Source: Bacillota bacterium
GTDB taxonomy: Bacteria > Bacillota > Bacilli > Paenibacillales > Paenibacillaceae
Reading direction: 5' to 3'
NCBI GenBank assembly: GCA_023391635.1
Contig: JAEWAQ010000073.1
Span: 62,001 to 126,000, forward strand
Length of the DNA: 64,000 nt
Positions 52,001 through 60,585 of the stretch are shown here, piece after piece. Numbering within the stretch: the first letter of the stretch is position 1; every line of letters begins with the position of its first letter. The notes under the pieces were generated by a model. The model ran no database searches. It was not told the origin of the DNA and saw only the letters and a list, made by a program, of their open reading frames with translations. The translations under genes and the position numbers were made by a program.

Positions 52001-53824
52001 TTAGCTATCCTTATCTGAATCGTCTTCGATAGAAACGACATTCTCTGTCCCGAAGGGGGACGACGAAGTCGTTTTTACTTGCTGTACCTGTTTCCAAATT
52101 GCGAAGCCGAATGCCGGCAGCGGGAGCGGGAGCCGAGCCTGCTCGGCCCGAGCCATGTCCCCGGTAAGCGCGTCAGTCCATTCTCCTGCCGCTTCGACGG
52201 ACGCTTGCCGGTCGCCATTGCTTGCGTTCAGTGCTACGAGGAAGCGCTCGCCGTCTTTCTCGCGGGCATAGACGACGACCTTATCGCCTTGCTCCGCCGC
52301 CAGCAGATCGAAATTGCCGTCCCGCAGCGCCCGGTGCGACTTCCGCAAACGGACCAAAGCCGCGAAGAAGGCGAACAACGCCCGGTCCTGCTTGTCTTCG
52401 TCCCAGATCATGCACTTGCGGCAGCCGGGGTCCTGTCCTCCGTCCATGCCGATCTCGTCCCCATAGTAGATGCAAGGCGCGCCCGGCATGGTGAACTGGA
52501 TGACCGCGGCCAGCCGAACCTTGCGCTTATCCCCGCCGCTCAGGGTGAGCAGCCGCGGCGTATCGTGGCTGCCGAGCAGGTTGAAGGCCGCCTCGGTCGC
52601 CTGCCGGGGGTAAGCTGCCTGCAAGTATCCGACCAGGTCGGAGAACTGCCGTCCGTCGCGCGTGCCCCGCACCGCATAATCGAGGATCGCTTCCGTCAGC
52701 GGATAGTTCATTACCGCGTCGAATTGGTCGCCGCCAAGCCAAGGCAGCGAATCGTGCCAGATCTCGCCAAGGATGTAGGCATCGGGCTTCGCCGCCTTGA
52801 CGACTTCGCGAAAGCGGCGCCAGAATCGGTGGTCCACTTCGTTCGCGACATCCAGCCGCCAGCCGTCGACGCCGATTTCTTCGATCCAGTAGCGCGCCGC
52901 TTCGAGCAAATAAGCTTGGACGTCGGCATTCTCTGTGTTGAGCTTCGGCATCATCTCCGTGAAAGCGAACGTATCGAATGTGGGGATGCCCTCGCGCACT
53001 TCGAGCGGGAACGAACGCACATGAAACCAGTCGGCATAAGCGGAATCGGCACCATTTTCCAACACGTCAAGGAACGGAGTGAAAGTCCGCCCGCTATGAT
53101 TGAACACGGCGTCCAGCAGCACGCGGATGCCACGGGCGTGACAGGCTTGGACGAGCTCCTTCAACAACGTATTCGTTCCGAAATGCGGATCGACCCGCAT
53201 GTAATCCGCGGTGTCGTATTTGTGGTTCGTGATCGCCGCAAATAAGGGATTGAAGTAAATCGCGTTCACTCCAAGCCGCTCCAAATGATCCAGATGATCG
53301 ATCACGCCCTGCAGATCGCCGCCGAAAAAATTGTCCGGTGTCGGTTCGCCGCCCCAAGGCAGGGTGCCGTCCGGGTCGTTCGACGGATCGCCGTTGGCGA
53401 ACCGTTCGGGAAAGATTTGATAGAACACGGCCTCTTTCACCCAGGCAGGCGGCTCGAAGACGTCCGCTGGATTCAGGAACGGATATTCGAAATACAAATA
53501 GGGATTGGCGGGTTCTTCTTCATGGAAGCCCTGTTCGTTCAGCCAGCGGGTCGCGTTCTCGTCATGCAGGCGGAAGCCGTACTTCAACCTGCGATACTTG
53601 GGGCGCACGGCGGCTTGCCAGTAATCGAACATGGCGTCCCTGGCGAAAACATGCATATCGGCTTGCGAGTACCCTTGTTCGTGCCAATCGTACTTGTCGC
53701 CGTGCAGCAGCACAATCCGCCCGACGTCATCGCGCTTGGTGCGAATCCGGATATGCACGGTTTCGCGGTCGTAAGCATAAGACCAATTGTTCTTGGGGCG
53801 GTGGCAGATCGCTTCGAGCAGCAT
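52001..53824 (-). CDS. GH13 neopullulanase / cyclomaltodextrinase-type alpha-glycosidase
   Basis: 607 residues, no signal peptide. N-terminal CBM34-like beta domain (about 1-125), then the GH13 barrel: FNPLFAAITNHKYDTADYMRVDPHFG, VLLDAVFNHSGRT, nucleophile Asp in VDGWRLDVANEVDHRFW, acid/base Glu in YILGEIWHDSLPWLGG and the stabiliser in LLGSHDTPRLL. This subgroup opens cyclodextrins, pullulan or short maltodextrins inside the cell, complementing the GH15 enzyme. Start ATG 53824 (AAGGAGG 8 bases upstream) rather than TTG 53830. The unusual acidic/serine C-terminal tail is not seen in the usual family. Its 5' leader carries a terminator-like hairpin. Confidence 0.94.
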   Translation of the reverse strand: MLLEAICHRPKNNWSYAYDRETVHIRIRTKRDDVGRIVLLHGDKYDWHEQGYSQADMHVFARDAMFDYWQAAVRPKYRRLKYGFRLHDENATRWLNEQGFHEEEPANPYLYFEYPFLNPADVFEPPAWVKEAVFYQIFPERFANGDPSNDPDGTLPWGGEPTPDNFFGGDLQGVIDHLDHLERLGVNAIYFNPLFAAITNHKYDTADYMRVDPHFGTNTLLKELVQACHARGIRVLLDAVFNHSGRTFTPFLDVLENGADSAYADWFHVRSFPLEVREGIPTFDTFAFTEMMPKLNTENADVQAYLLEAARYWIEEIGVDGWRLDVANEVDHRFWRRFREVVKAAKPDAYILGEIWHDSLPWLGGDQFDAVMNYPLTEAILDYAVRGTRDGRQFSDLVGYLQAAYPRQATEAAFNLLGSHDTPRLLTLSGGDKRKVRLAAVIQFTMPGAPCIYYGDEIGMDGGQDPGCRKCMIWDEDKQDRALFAFFAALVRLRKSHRALRDGNFDLLAAEQGDKVVVYAREKDGERFLVALNASNGDRQASVEAAGEWTDALTGDMARAEQARLPLPLPAFGFAIWKQVQQVKTTSSSPFGTENVVSIEDDSDKDS

Positions 53825-53869
53825 GGACAATTCCTCCTTGTTTTACGGAATCGCTGCAAGGGGAGGCAA

Positions 53870-53914
53870 CGAAAAAGGCACAACCTCCCGCATTCGCGTC
53901 CGAGGTTGTGCCTT
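53870..53914 (-). terminator. attenuator-like terminator in the leader of the neopullulanase gene
   Basis: Read on the minus strand, AAGGCACAACCTC pairs with GAGGTTGTGCCTT over a 14-base loop and is followed by TTTTTC, 50 bases before the ATG. With the promoter just upstream this would yield a short, about 77-base transcript unless read through. Confidence 0.65.
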
Positions 53915-53952
53915 GCATGAGCAAGAGCAGCATGGCCTTCAAATTAACTTCT

Positions 53953-53981
53953 ATTATAAATAATCCGCGAACGCAGCGCAA
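53953..53981 (-). promoter_or_regulatory. promoter of the neopullulanase leader
   Basis: On the minus strand, TTGCGC (53981 to 53976), 17-base spacer, TATAAT (53958 to 53953). The stretch 53825-54184 has no gene; besides this promoter and hairpin it holds the suf promoter on the other strand. Confidence 0.55.
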
Positions 53982-54086
53982 TAGAAAATGGACTGCATGT
54001 CGTCGAACATGCTCTGCAATGGCGGCTGAGTATTTGCGGATTTAGGGGCCGGTTTGCTTTTTTCACAGACTTTTCATAAGATTAGG

Positions 54087-54123
54087 TTGAGAATCAGTGA
54101 GAATCAATTTATAATAATTCTAA
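54087..54123 (+). promoter_or_regulatory. suf operon promoter with Fur/PerR-like boxes
   Basis: TTGAGA (54087-54092), 17-base spacer, TATAAT (54110-54115). A direct repeat TGAGAATCA-G-TGAGAATCA (54088-54106) fills the spacer, and TTATAATAATTCTAA (54109-54123) matches 14 of 15 positions of the PerR consensus over the -10. Iron or peroxide control of iron-sulfur assembly is biologically sensible; binding is inferred. Confidence 0.65.
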
Positions 54124-54184
54124 ATAAGGATGCGACAATTTTTAATTTCCATTTCGCACCCGAGAATACATGGAGGTAATGCAG

Positions 54185-54964
54185 ATGTCCACCGAGCTCG
54201 TCATTCGCGGTCTCAAGGCTGAGATCGAAGGGAAAGAGATTCTGAAAGGAATCGATCTGAAGATTCAAGGCGGCGAAATTCACGCGGTCATGGGACCGAA
54301 CGGTACCGGCAAGAGCACGCTCGCTTCCGCGCTGATGGGCCATCCCAAATACGAGGTAACAGAAGGCCAAGTATCGCTGAATGGGGAAGACGTGCTGGAG
54401 ATGGCGGTGGATGAGCGCGCTCGCGCCGGACTGTTCCTGGCGATGCAGTACCCGAGCGAAATTACCGGCGTGACCAATGCCGACTTCCTGCGCAGCGCCA
54501 TCAACGCACGCCGCGGCGAGGGCAACGAGATTTCGCTGATCAAATTCGTGCGGCTGATGGAAGGCAAGATGAAGGCGCTCGAGATGAACCCGGAATTCAT
54601 GCACCGTTATTTGAACGAAGGTTTCTCCGGCGGCGAGAAGAAGCGCAACGAGATTTTGCAAATGATGATGCTGGAGCCGAAGCTGGTCGTCCTGGACGAG
54701 ATCGACTCGGGTCTTGATATCGACGCCCTGAAGATTGTCGCCGAAGGGGTCAACGCCATGCGCGCCGAAGACCGCGGATTCCTGATCATTACCCACTATC
54801 AGCGGTTGCTGAACTATGTGAAGCCGGACTTCGTCCACGTGATGATGCAAGGGCGGATCGTCAAATCAGGCGGACCGGAACTCGCGGAACGTCTGGAAGC
54901 CGAAGGCTACGAATGGGTGAAAGAAGAGCTGGGCATCGTCGACGAGACGGTTGGCCAAGCGTAA
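54185..54964 (+). CDS. sufC: Fe-S cluster assembly ATPase SufC
   Basis: 259 residues. Walker A GPNGTGKST, Q-loop AMQYPSEI, ABC signature FSGGEKKRNEI, Walker B VVLDEIDSGLDI and switch His in ITHYQRLL. SufC powers the SufBCD scaffold. ATG 54185 with GGAGGT 8 bases upstream; a 5-codon longer frame was rejected. First gene of sufCDSUB, 24 bases before sufD. Confidence 0.97.
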   Translation: MSTELVIRGLKAEIEGKEILKGIDLKIQGGEIHAVMGPNGTGKSTLASALMGHPKYEVTEGQVSLNGEDVLEMAVDERARAGLFLAMQYPSEITGVTNADFLRSAINARRGEGNEISLIKFVRLMEGKMKALEMNPEFMHRYLNEGFSGGEKKRNEILQMMMLEPKLVVLDEIDSGLDIDALKIVAEGVNAMRAEDRGFLIITHYQRLLNYVKPDFVHVMMQGRIVKSGGPELAERLEAEGYEWVKEELGIVDETVGQA

Positions 54965-54988
54965 GCGGACAAGGAGGTTGGACGAACA

Positions 54989-56296
54989 ATGAGTACACCG
55001 ATTACCTCTTTCGGCCGGGAAGCGGCGGCAGCGGTATCCCGCAGCAAGAACGAGCCGGCCTGGCTCGTGTCCTGGCGCGAAGAAGCGGGGGAACTGGCCG
55101 CGAAGCTGGAGTTGCCTAAGCCCGAGAAGATGCCGCTCGCGCGCTGGACGCTGGATCAATACGGCGCCCATCGGCCGGGCACCCCTGTCGCGTCCGCGCA
55201 GGATCTGCCCGCCGCGATTGCTCAGTTGCTGCCGGAAGATTCCCAGGGCGCACTGATCGTTCAGCATAATTCGTCGGTCGTCTTCACGCGGCTTTCTGCC
55301 GAATTGCAAGCCCAAGGCGTCATCCTGACGAGCTTGGAAGAAGCTGCCCGCACACACGAAGCCCTCGTCAAGCCGCGTCTGATGACCGCATACCAGCGGG
55401 ATGAGCACAAGCTGGCCGCGGTGCACGGAGCGTTGTGGAACGGCGGGGTATTCCTGTACGTGCCGAAGAACGTGGATATCGAATTCCCGATTCAATCGCT
55501 GTCCTTCGCGGACGATGCCGGCGCGACTTTCATGCCGCACATTCTGATCGTCGCCGAATCGAACAGCCGTCTCTCGTTCGTTCAGCAGGCCGCGACTTTG
55601 CTGGGCGGCAGCGAGGGCAGCACGGTACTGCACAACAGCGCGGTGGAAGTATTCGCAGGACCGGGGGCGCATGTTCGCTACGCGGCCGTACATCATATGG
55701 ATGCAGCTGTCGTCGATGTCGCTTATCGCCGCGCCGTGCTGGACAATGACGCGCGCGTGGAATGGATCATCGGCGATCTGCATAACGGCAATACGTTGAC
55801 CGATACGAAATCGATTTTGAAGGGCAACGGCTGCGTGTCCGATTCCAAAATTATATCTGTCGGAACGGGCAGCCAGCGCATGAGCTTAACGACCGGAGCG
55901 GTGCACTTCGGCAAATCGTCCGAGAGCGATATGGTGACGCGCGCCGTCATGAAGGAAGAAGCGACCGCGATCATCAACGGCATTACGAAGATCGAGCACG
56001 GCGCGACCAAGTCGAACGGCCAGCAGACGGAGAAAGTTTTGATGCTGAGCCCGAAGGCGCGCGGCGACGCGAATCCGATTCTGCTCATCGACGAGGACGA
56101 CGTGAAGGCCGGCCACGCCGCCAGCGTCGGACAGGTAAATCCCGAGCAAGTGCACTATTTGATGTCCCGCGGCATTAATCGCAAGGAAGCGGAGCGCTTG
56201 ATCGTGCACGGCTTCCTCGATCCCGTCGTGGCCGAAATTCCGCTGGCGGGATTGCGCGAGCAACTGCATCGCATCCTGGAAAGAAAGCTGGGTTAA
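54989..56296 (+). CDS. sufD: Fe-S cluster assembly protein SufD
   Basis: 435 residues, with the right-handed beta-helix core of SufB/SufD (GGSEGSTVLHNSAVEVFAGPGAHVRYAAVHHM) and the C-terminal LMSRGINRKEAERLIVHGFLDPV. It forms the SufBCD scaffold with SufB and SufC. ATG with GGAGG upstream. It abuts sufS by one base. The SufD/SufB order around SufS/SufU is that of Bacillus. Confidence 0.95.
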   Translation: MSTPITSFGREAAAAVSRSKNEPAWLVSWREEAGELAAKLELPKPEKMPLARWTLDQYGAHRPGTPVASAQDLPAAIAQLLPEDSQGALIVQHNSSVVFTRLSAELQAQGVILTSLEEAARTHEALVKPRLMTAYQRDEHKLAAVHGALWNGGVFLYVPKNVDIEFPIQSLSFADDAGATFMPHILIVAESNSRLSFVQQAATLLGGSEGSTVLHNSAVEVFAGPGAHVRYAAVHHMDAAVVDVAYRRAVLDNDARVEWIIGDLHNGNTLTDTKSILKGNGCVSDSKIISVGTGSQRMSLTTGAVHFGKSSESDMVTRAVMKEEATAIINGITKIEHGATKSNGQQTEKVLMLSPKARGDANPILLIDEDDVKAGHAASVGQVNPEQVHYLMSRGINRKEAERLIVHGFLDPVVAEIPLAGLREQLHRILERKLG

Positions 56297-56297
56297 G

Positions 56298-57518
56298 ATG
56301 GACCCGATCGCTCTGAAAGCCGAATTTCCGATCCTGCATCAGGAGATCAACGGCCATCCGCTCGTCTACTTGGATAACGCCGCCACGACCCAGAAGCCGA
56401 GATCGGTGCTGGAAGCGGTTCGCAAATATTACGAATGGGACAACGCCAACGTCCACCGCGGCGTTCACACGCTCGGTTCGCGGGCGACGGACGCCTATGA
56501 AGGCGCGCGGGAGAAAGTCGCCCGCTTTCTGAATGCGGCGAGCACGCGCGAAATCGTGTTCACCCGCGGGACGACGGCAGCGCTCAACCTGGTCGCATCC
56601 GGGTACGCCCGGCAGACGCTGCGCGAAGGCGACGAGATCGTCATCACGCCGATGGAGCATCACAGCAACCTGATTCCGTGGCAGCAGGCGGCCAAGGCGA
56701 CCGGCGCGACGTTAAAGTACATCCCATTGCAGCCGGATGGCACGGTAACACTCGCGGACGTAGAGAGCACGATTACGCCGAATACGAAAATCGTCGCGAT
56801 CACCTACGTATCGAACGTGCTTGGCACCGTGAACCCGATTGCGGAAATCACAAAGATCGCTCACCGGCAAGGCGCCGTCATTGTCGTAGACGGGGCGCAG
56901 AGCACGCCGCACATGAAAGTGGATGTGCGCGCGCTGGACATTGATTTCTATGCGCTGTCCGGCCATAAAATGTGCGGCCCGACCGGAATTGGGGTATTAT
57001 ATGGGAAGGCGCAATTGCTTGAGCGCATGGAACCGGTCGAGTACGGCGGCGAGATGATCGACTTCGTCGAACTGTATGACTCGACTTGGAAGGAATTGCC
57101 GTGGAAATTCGAAGGCGGTACGCCGATCATCGCAGGCGCGGTAGGACTGGGCGCCGCGATCGATTTCCTGGAACAGGTCGGATTGCCGGCCATCGAAGCC
57201 CATGAGCGGAAATTGGTGCGGTACGGCATGGAGAGACTGGGTGCCATTGACGGCCTCGAAACGTACGGTCCGCGCGAAGACCGGGCCGGACTGATCACCT
57301 TCAATCTGGGCGACGTGCACCCGCACGACGTGGCGACCGTGCTGGATACGGAAGGCATCGCGATTCGGGCAGGGCACCACTGCTGCCAGCCGCTGATGAA
57401 ATGGCTGCAAGTCAGCGCCACGGCCAGGGCGAGCTTCTACCTGTACAATACCGAACAGGACGTCGACCGTCTGGCGGAAGCGCTGGTGAAGACAAAGGAG
57501 TTTTTCGGCGATGAGTAA
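56298..57518 (+). CDS. sufS: cysteine desulfurase SufS
   Basis: 406 residues. The PLP-lysine motif SGHKMCGPTGIG (near 225) and the catalytic Cys in RAGHHCCQPLMKW (near 364) identify a class II (SufS-type) cysteine desulfurase, which supplies sulfur from cysteine. SufU next to it accepts the persulfide in Bacillota. The start is ATG right after the sufD stop; its end overlaps sufU by 8 bases. Confidence 0.97.
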   Translation: MDPIALKAEFPILHQEINGHPLVYLDNAATTQKPRSVLEAVRKYYEWDNANVHRGVHTLGSRATDAYEGAREKVARFLNAASTREIVFTRGTTAALNLVASGYARQTLREGDEIVITPMEHHSNLIPWQQAAKATGATLKYIPLQPDGTVTLADVESTITPNTKIVAITYVSNVLGTVNPIAEITKIAHRQGAVIVVDGAQSTPHMKVDVRALDIDFYALSGHKMCGPTGIGVLYGKAQLLERMEPVEYGGEMIDFVELYDSTWKELPWKFEGGTPIIAGAVGLGAAIDFLEQVGLPAIEAHERKLVRYGMERLGAIDGLETYGPREDRAGLITFNLGDVHPHDVATVLDTEGIAIRAGHHCCQPLMKWLQVSATARASFYLYNTEQDVDRLAEALVKTKEFFGDE

Positions 57519-57960
57519 TCTCGACGACTTGTACCGTCGCGTCATTATGGATCATTACAAGAATCCGCGCAACAAGGGGACGCTTGCAGACGGATCGGTG
57601 ACCGTGAACCTCAACAATCCGACCTGCGGCGACCGCATCAGCCTGCAGCTGCAGATCGAGGACGGTATCGTGAAGGACGCCAAATGGGGCGGGGAAGGCT
57701 GCTCGATCAGCATGTCCTCCGCCTCGATGATGTCGGACGCGGTGAAGGGCAAGCCGGCGGCGGAAGCGTTGGAGCTCGCCGACAAGTTCTCGTCCCTGAT
57801 GCAAGGCAACGCAGCGGAATTCGACGAATACGAAGACATCGAAGCGTTGTCCGGCGTGAACAAGTTTCCGGCCCGCATCAAGTGCGCGACACTGGCTTGG
57901 AACGCGCTGCGCAAAGGCGTGGAGCATGGGCACGGACAGCACGAAGGCATCGAGCAATAA
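57511..57960 (+). CDS. sufU: Fe-S assembly sulfur-transfer protein SufU
   Basis: 149 residues, the usual SufU length. The three zinc/sulfur cysteines are in NPTCGDRI, GEGCSISMSS and ARIKCATLAW. It takes sulfur from SufS and passes it to the SufB scaffold. It overlaps sufS and is 33 bases before sufB, keeping Bacillus operon order. Confidence 0.96.
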   Translation: MSNLDDLYRRVIMDHYKNPRNKGTLADGSVTVNLNNPTCGDRISLQLQIEDGIVKDAKWGGEGCSISMSSASMMSDAVKGKPAAEALELADKFSSLMQGNAAEFDEYEDIEALSGVNKFPARIKCATLAWNALRKGVEHGHGQHEGIEQ

Positions 57961-57993
57961 AGATTCGATCATGAAAAGGAGGAACGACCCGCC

Positions 57994-59388
57994 ATGGCGA
58001 AGCAAATCGAGTTTGAGGAATACAAGTACGGCTTCCGTGACGAACACAAAGCGATCTTCCAATCCGGCAAAGGCTTGACGCCGGAAATCGTCCGGACGAT
58101 CTCCGAGATGAAGGGCGAGCCGGAATGGATGCTGAAGTTCCGTCTCAAATCGCTGGAACAGTTCAACAAGATGGCGACCCCGCGGTGGGGAGGCGACCTT
58201 GACGAACTGGATTTCAACGATATTCAATATTACGTGAAGCCATCCGAGAAACAAGGCAAGACATGGGAAGAAGTGCCGGAAGAAATCAAGGCAACGTTCG
58301 ACAAGCTGGGCATCCCCGAAGCCGAGCAGAAGTTCCTGGCCGGCGTATCGGCTCAATACGAGTCCGAAGTTGTCTACCACAATATGCAGGAAGACCTGGA
58401 GAAGCAGGGTGTTCTGTTTATGGATACCGACAGCGCACTTCGAGAGCATCCCGAGATCTTCAAGGAATACTTCGGCACCGTCGTGCCGTTCTCGGACAAC
58501 AAGTTTGCCGCGCTCAACAGCGCGGTATGGTCCGGCGGCAGCTTCATCTATGTGCCGAAGGGCGTCAAGTGCGAAATTCCGCTGCAAGCATACTTCCGCA
58601 TTAATTCCGAGAACATGGGCCAATTCGAGCGCACGCTGATCATCGCCGACGAAGGCAGCTTCGTTCACTATGTAGAAGGCTGCACGGCGCCAATCTACAG
58701 TACGAATTCGCTGCATAGCGCCGTCGTGGAAATCATCGTCAAGAAGGACGCCCGCGTCCGCTACACGACGATTCAGAATTGGGCGCCGAACATCTACAAT
58801 CTGGTCACCAAGCGTTCCGTTGCCGAAGAGAACGCGACGATGGAATGGGTGGACGGCAACATCGGCTCCAAGCTGACGATGAAATATCCGGCCGTCATTC
58901 TGAAGGGACGCGGCGCCAAAGGCTCCGTGCTATCCATCGCCGTCGCCGGCAAAGGCCAGCACCAGGATGCGGGCGCGAAGATGATTCACCTGGCGCCGGA
59001 CACGACCTCGACGATCGTCTCGAAGTCGATCTCCAAGCACGGCGGCAAAGTGACATACCGCGGCCTCGCTTCCTTCGGTCGTCAAGCGGAAGGCGCGAAG
59101 GCGAACATCAAGTGCGACACGCTCATCCTCGACAACCAGTCGACGAGCGACACGATTCCGTACAACGAGATTCAGAACGACAACATCGTGCTGGAACACG
59201 AAGCGACGGTATCCAAGGTGTCCGAAGACCAGCTCTTCTACTTGATGAGCCGCGGCATGACGGAAGCCGAAGCGACGCAGATGATCGTCATGGGCTTCAT
59301 CGAGCCGTTCACCAAGGAGTTACCGATGGAATATGCGGTCGAGATGAATCGCTTGATCAAGCTCGAGATGGAAGGTTCAATCGGATAA
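57994..59388 (+). CDS. sufB: Fe-S cluster assembly scaffold SufB
   Basis: 464 residues. FIYVPKGVKCEIPLQAYFRINSENMGQFERTLIIADEG, YTTIQNWAPNIYNLVTKR and the C-terminal DQLFYLMSRGMTEAEATQMIVMGFIEP are family hallmarks. It holds the nascent cluster in the SufBC2D complex. ATG with AAGGAGG upstream. Last gene of the operon; a terminator with a run of T follows. Confidence 0.97.
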   Translation: MAKQIEFEEYKYGFRDEHKAIFQSGKGLTPEIVRTISEMKGEPEWMLKFRLKSLEQFNKMATPRWGGDLDELDFNDIQYYVKPSEKQGKTWEEVPEEIKATFDKLGIPEAEQKFLAGVSAQYESEVVYHNMQEDLEKQGVLFMDTDSALREHPEIFKEYFGTVVPFSDNKFAALNSAVWSGGSFIYVPKGVKCEIPLQAYFRINSENMGQFERTLIIADEGSFVHYVEGCTAPIYSTNSLHSAVVEIIVKKDARVRYTTIQNWAPNIYNLVTKRSVAEENATMEWVDGNIGSKLTMKYPAVILKGRGAKGSVLSIAVAGKGQHQDAGAKMIHLAPDTTSTIVSKSISKHGGKVTYRGLASFGRQAEGAKANIKCDTLILDNQSTSDTIPYNEIQNDNIVLEHEATVSKVSEDQLFYLMSRGMTEAEATQMIVMGFIEPFTKELPMEYAVEMNRLIKLEMEGSIG

Positions 59389-59420
59389 CCCTTGCGGGAT
59401 AATGATTTTAGCAGGTTTAG

Positions 59421-59491
59421 GACGCGCATTGATTCTGTTTTGCCCATGATTATTTTGTGATGGGCGTGCAGGTCATGCGCGTTCTTTTTTT
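59421..59491 (+). terminator. terminator of the suf operon
   Basis: GACGCGCAT pairs with ATGCGCGTT, with an inner GCCCAT/ATGGGC helix, followed by a run of seven T. Confidence 0.8.
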
Positions 59492-59582
59492 GTCTGAATT
59501 CAACTCGATTGTACTTAAAGCAGGAAAAGTCGGGTTGCGGAGGTTGATTGGGAATGACGGGCAGGGTGACGGTTAAAACTTG

Positions 59583-60530
59583 TCACTCCCACACGCACTG
59601 CTCCGGCGGGACATCGACCAGCGCCTGGATGCTCGGCTGGCGCAGGTGCCTGCCCTCGTGACGCCGCCATTCCGAATACATGATCTTGGCGGTGAGCTCC
59701 GGCCTGGCCCAATACGCTCCTCGCATGTCCGGATGCCGCTCGACGAACGGGCATGCCGCGCATTGCAGCGCCGTCAGCTTCTCCGTCAATCGCCGCCAAT
59801 CCGCAACGGTCAGCTTGCCTGTACCGACTCTGCCGATGAAAGTCAGCTTCTCTTCGCGATACAGTCCTGCAAGGACTGCATTGACAATCCCGTCACGCAG
59901 CGTATAACCGCCGATCACCGCGACGAGATCCCCGTAATTTTTCACTTTCAGCCAGCGTCCGTCTTTGGTTCCCGGAGCATAGCCGCTGTTCAGATCCTTG
60001 CAGACGATGCCTTCCATGCCCATCTGCCGCACCGCGCCCGACAATGCTTGCCCGTCCGGGTGCGAGGCGACGAGCTGCACATGTTCGCCTGGCACAACCA
60101 TGTCGACCAGCAGCGCGGCCCGGTCCCGGAGTGGCCGCCTATGCACCCACTCGCCGTCGAGATATAGAATATCGAAAACCATATAGACGATCGGGACTTC
60201 CGCCCGGGCCCGCGGGACCTGGTCCAATCTGCGAATGCCGTCCCTGCGCATCACTTCGTGGAACGACGGCTTGCCGTCCGCGCCGAGCGCGATCACTTCC
60301 CCGTCCAACACAAAAGAAGACGCGACGCTAAGCGCCGGTCTCGTCAATTCCGGATACTGCAAGGTTCGTTCGTTCTTCCTGCGGTTGAACAACCGAACAG
60401 CGCTGCCGTCGCCTTCGCAATAGGCGAGCAATCGGATGCCGTCCCATTTGATCTGATAGGTCCATTGATCGCCTTCAGGGACGCTGTCGACCCGAATCGG
60501 CTCGAAGGGAATGATCGGTTCCAGTTCCAT
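59583..60530 (-). CDS. ATP-dependent DNA ligase, LigD ligase-domain type
   Basis: 315 residues. The adenylation motif IKWDGIR (K-x-D-G) near residue 28, SSFVLDGEVIAL, MVFDILYLDG, MGMEGIVCKDLNS and GRWLKVKNYGD are nucleotidyltransferase motifs I-V of ATP-dependent ligases. The C-terminal OB fold is present (VIGGYTLRD ... FIGRVGTG). It is the ligase-domain-only form of LigD found in Bacillota NHEJ; a Ku gene or primase domain is not in the window. It seals DNA nicks or breaks. It is monocistronic by its spacing. Confidence 0.9.
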   Translation of the reverse strand: MELEPIIPFEPIRVDSVPEGDQWTYQIKWDGIRLLAYCEGDGSAVRLFNRRKNERTLQYPELTRPALSVASSFVLDGEVIALGADGKPSFHEVMRRDGIRRLDQVPRARAEVPIVYMVFDILYLDGEWVHRRPLRDRAALLVDMVVPGEHVQLVASHPDGQALSGAVRQMGMEGIVCKDLNSGYAPGTKDGRWLKVKNYGDLVAVIGGYTLRDGIVNAVLAGLYREEKLTFIGRVGTGKLTVADWRRLTEKLTALQCAACPFVERHPDMRGAYWARPELTAKIMYSEWRRHEGRHLRQPSIQALVDVPPEQCVWE

Positions 60531-60585
60531 ACGACTAGCTTATCCATCGCGGCCCGTACGGATACATTCCCAAAGCGAATAAGCC

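Noticed and set aside
57412..58716. Long open frame antisense to sufU/sufB, 434 codons
   Set aside because: Shadow of high-GC coding sequence; the sense genes are strongly conserved and the antisense product has no recognisable motifs.
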